The notes below the pieces were generated by a model that was given only the letters and a program-made list of their open reading frames with translations, ran no database searches and was not told where the DNA came from. A program made the translations under genes and the position numbers. Below, piece after piece: positions 62,245 to 64,000 of a stretch of DNA of 64,000 nt. This stretch comes from Pseudomonadota bacterium (GTDB lineage: Bacteria > Pseudomonadota > Alphaproteobacteria > Rhizobiales > Hyphomicrobiaceae). How positions within the stretch are numbered: the first letter of the stretch is position 1; each line of letters begins with the position of its first letter. The stretch is taken from positions 124,001-188,000 of the forward strand of contig JAFECG010000028.1 in NCBI GenBank assembly GCA_018242215.1, written 5' to 3'.

Positions 62245-62889
62245 ATGCGATCAATCTTCGTTGGATTATTACTGTCCATTGGCGCTTCCGTCTCTGCCCA
62301 CGCGAGTTGCAAGGATGAGGTCGACGCGGCATTTGCCAAGCTTCGCGAGGCGAAATCATTCCGGTTGGAAACGACGATTTCGAATGCCGACGGGACGTTG
62401 AAGATGCGCGCGGATTACATTCTTCCGGATCGGATGCGCCAAACCGTGACCCTTGGCGATCAGAGCGTGCCAATGGAGATGATCGTTATAGGCAAGCGGG
62501 CGTGGTCCAATCAGGGCGGCGGTTGGGCGGAACTGCCGGAGAAATTCGCTGATACCGTTGCCAACCAGATCAAGGAAACCGTCGCGGAAGCACCGAAAGT
62601 GGCAACCGACTATAAATGCGCTGGCGATAAGGACTTCGAAGGAAAAAGCTATGCGCTCTATCAGGGCATCCTTGCCATGCCGCTATCAGCAGAGGCGAAA
62701 GAAAAGGGGCCGCGTATTTCAGCCGTAAGCGCGCCAAACCAGCAAAGCGTCTACGTCGACAAAGCGACCGGGCTGCCCGTGCGCAATATCGTTACTCCTG
62801 TTACCGATCCCAGCAAGCGGCTGTTCGACGGCACGTTCACGATCGTCCACGATATGACGATCGATCCGCCAGCCGTCTCCGCAAATTGA
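62245..62889 (+). CDS. Periplasmic protein with LolA-like outline
   Basis: 214 residues: a signal peptide (about 1-20, ending AHA), then a beta-rich domain beginning SFRLETTISNADGTLKMRAD and ending DGTFTIVHDMTI, the layout of LolA/LolB-like lipid-carrier folds. The exact family is not certain. Starts 88 bases after mxaX and is coupled to the next gene (TGATG). May belong to the methanol island or simply follow it. Confidence 0.65.
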   Translation: MRSIFVGLLLSIGASVSAHASCKDEVDAAFAKLREAKSFRLETTISNADGTLKMRADYILPDRMRQTVTLGDQSVPMEMIVIGKRAWSNQGGGWAELPEKFADTVANQIKETVAEAPKVATDYKCAGDKDFEGKSYALYQGILAMPLSAEAKEKGPRISAVSAPNQQSVYVDKATGLPVRNIVTPVTDPSKRLFDGTFTIVHDMTIDPPAVSAN

Positions 62890-63635
62890 TGCGATCTCGG
62901 CGGGTCGGTCCGATGCGGCGCCGGATCTTGAAAATCTCCGGCGCGGCAGCGACGTTGATGGTTTTACTCGCAAGCCCTGCAACGTCGAGCGGAGACAAGG
63001 TGCCGTGCATATCGGACGCGATGATTGTGTTCGATGCATCCGGATCGATGGCCGCCACGGATTTTCCCGATGGCATCCCGACGCGCATTGATCGTGTCCG
63101 GACTGCGCTCAGAAAGTTCCTGCCTCGCGTTTCGGCAACGCGAAATCTCGGGCTCGTCATCTATGGGCCGGGTTCACATGTGGACGATTGCGAAAACATC
63201 AGCCTTCGCTTTGGCCCGACGGCAGATGCCGGCAAGAGGATTCAAACAGAGGTCGATCGCGTGGTTCCGGATGGTCGGACACCTCTCACGAAATCTGTAC
63301 GCAGGGCCGCGGATGCGCTCGGCAATCCCGATAAGCCCGGCGTCATCGTTCTGCTGACCGATGGTGAGGAGACTTGCGGCGGCAATCCGTGTGATCTTGC
63401 GCGCGAACTCGCGGCGACGCGGCCGAATACCGTCGTCCACGTCATCGGCTACAAGCTTCAATCACTCGATGGCCGATCACCGGTATCTGGTGCCAAGTGC
63501 CTCGCCGACAAAACAGGCGGCTACAATCTCACTGCAGAGACATTGGAAGATCTGGTTCGCGCCTTTGACAAGACGCTCGGCTGTGATCAGCTTTCCATGG
63601 CTGTCCATAATGGACACGCCGAAGCACGAAAGTGA
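62889..63635 (+). CDS. Secreted von Willebrand factor A domain protein
   Basis: 248 residues: a twin-arginine-like leader with hydrophobic stretch (RRRILKISGAAATLMVLLA), then a VWA domain with metal site DASGSM and LLTDGEETCGGNPC. Six or more cysteines suggest periplasmic disulfides. Distinct from the membrane-bound MxaC and MxaL. No MoxR-type ATPase is adjacent. Function unknown. Confidence 0.8.
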   Translation: MRSRRVGPMRRRILKISGAAATLMVLLASPATSSGDKVPCISDAMIVFDASGSMAATDFPDGIPTRIDRVRTALRKFLPRVSATRNLGLVIYGPGSHVDDCENISLRFGPTADAGKRIQTEVDRVVPDGRTPLTKSVRRAADALGNPDKPGVIVLLTDGEETCGGNPCDLARELAATRPNTVVHVIGYKLQSLDGRSPVSGAKCLADKTGGYNLTAETLEDLVRAFDKTLGCDQLSMAVHNGHAEARK

Positions 63636-63639
63636 TATC

Positions 63640-64000
63640 ATGCGCGTCATCGCATTTTTAATCGCCGCTCTCGTCTTCGCGATACCCGCATTCGGGGCGA
63701 CATCTTTACCGGTACGAAAGGCTGGCTATTGGCAACTGACGACCGTTGCCGAAACCGTCGGAATGAAAACATTCGGTACATGTATCACGACGGCGGATCC
63801 GGTGATCACAGGAGTTGGCAATAAGGATTGTCAGACATCGGATGTGCGGGAGCTTGGTGACGAGCGATACGTCGATGTCATTTGCCGCACCGACGCAGGT
63901 AAGGAAACGACGAGCACCGTTCTGACCGGAGATTTTAAGACGTGGTATCGCGCTGTGTCGAAGATCACGTTCGATCCGCCGCAAAGCGGCGTCGCGCACA
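63640..64000 (+). CDS. DUF3617-like periplasmic protein, 3' end outside window
   Basis: First 120 codons. Signal peptide (about 1-19, IAFLIAALVFAIPAFG), then VRKAGYWQLTTVAETVGM and a cysteine in GTCITTADP, the opening pattern of DUF3617. Four bases after the VWA gene; probably one operon. The frame runs off the right edge. Confidence 0.72.
   Translation, partial: MRVIAFLIAALVFAIPAFGATSLPVRKAGYWQLTTVAETVGMKTFGTCITTADPVITGVGNKDCQTSDVRELGDERYVDVICRTDAGKETTSTVLTGDFKTWYRAVSKITFDPPQSGVAH

Overview
This window reads as a chromosomal segment of a methylotrophic alphaproteobacterium, most likely Hyphomicrobium or a close relative in the Hyphomicrobiales. The base composition is GC-rich. It carries both a lanthanide-type methanol dehydrogenase (XoxF) and a complete calcium-type methanol dehydrogenase operon (mxa), together with a lanmodulin gene. 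It also holds a rhizobial-type glutamine synthetase II and a promoter of the alphaproteobacterial general-stress sigma factor type. No rRNA, tRNA, CRISPR array, insertion sequence or phage gene was seen, and taxonomy is inferred from protein character only.

Left part (1-18947). A 5'-truncated glutaminase is followed by a DUF2735 gene divergent from glnII. Next come a secreted polysaccharide deacetylase and an SH3-domain protein transcribed divergently, then xoxF with a long upstream region rich in inverted repeats. A nitroreductase is convergent with xoxF. A MarR-EmrA-EmrB-like efflux operon follows, with an evident operator. A DUF2946 / TonB-dependent receptor / PepSY-membrane-protein set (probably metal uptake, perhaps copper) and a second HlyD-MFS efflux pair complete this part.

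Middle (18955-31740). A stress-type cluster holds DUF4396, several very small proteins, a GlcG/HbpS protein and a YghA-like short-chain dehydrogenase, with two EcfG-type promoters recognisable. Then come UDP-galactopyranose mutase, a glycosyltransferase, a lone pstB, and a FixL-like heme-PAS hybrid histidine kinase. An 800-base gene-free stretch beside the kinase carries two FNR/FixK-type boxes, an 8-bp tandem repeat and a perfect 14-bp hairpin.

Exopolysaccharide region (29522-43783). Two divergent operons encode an export system: initiating sugar transferase, Wza-like exporter, two Wzc-like co-polymerases, pyruvyl transferase, glycosyltransferases (one a GT4-WecG fusion), polymerase-like membrane protein, GH5 endoglucanase, flippase and FkbM methyltransferase. 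The product is probably a pyruvylated, methylated secreted polysaccharide.

Right part (45747-64000). This is a methanol-lanthanide island. An orphan MxaB-like regulator sits next to lanM and a small unknown periplasmic protein. These face the leftward operon mxaF-J-G-I-R-S-A-C-K-L-D plus two distal genes in the mxaE and mxaH positions. Divergent from mxaF is mxaZ-mxaY-mxaX (lipoprotein, sensor kinase, regulator), followed by a periplasmic protein, a von Willebrand factor A protein and a DUF3617 protein cut by the window edge. A short sequence, CCGGGAA followed by a TTCCTAT-like half, recurs upstream of mxaB, lanM and (in part) xoxF and mxaF. It is the main candidate here for an undescribed lanthanide/methanol regulatory site.
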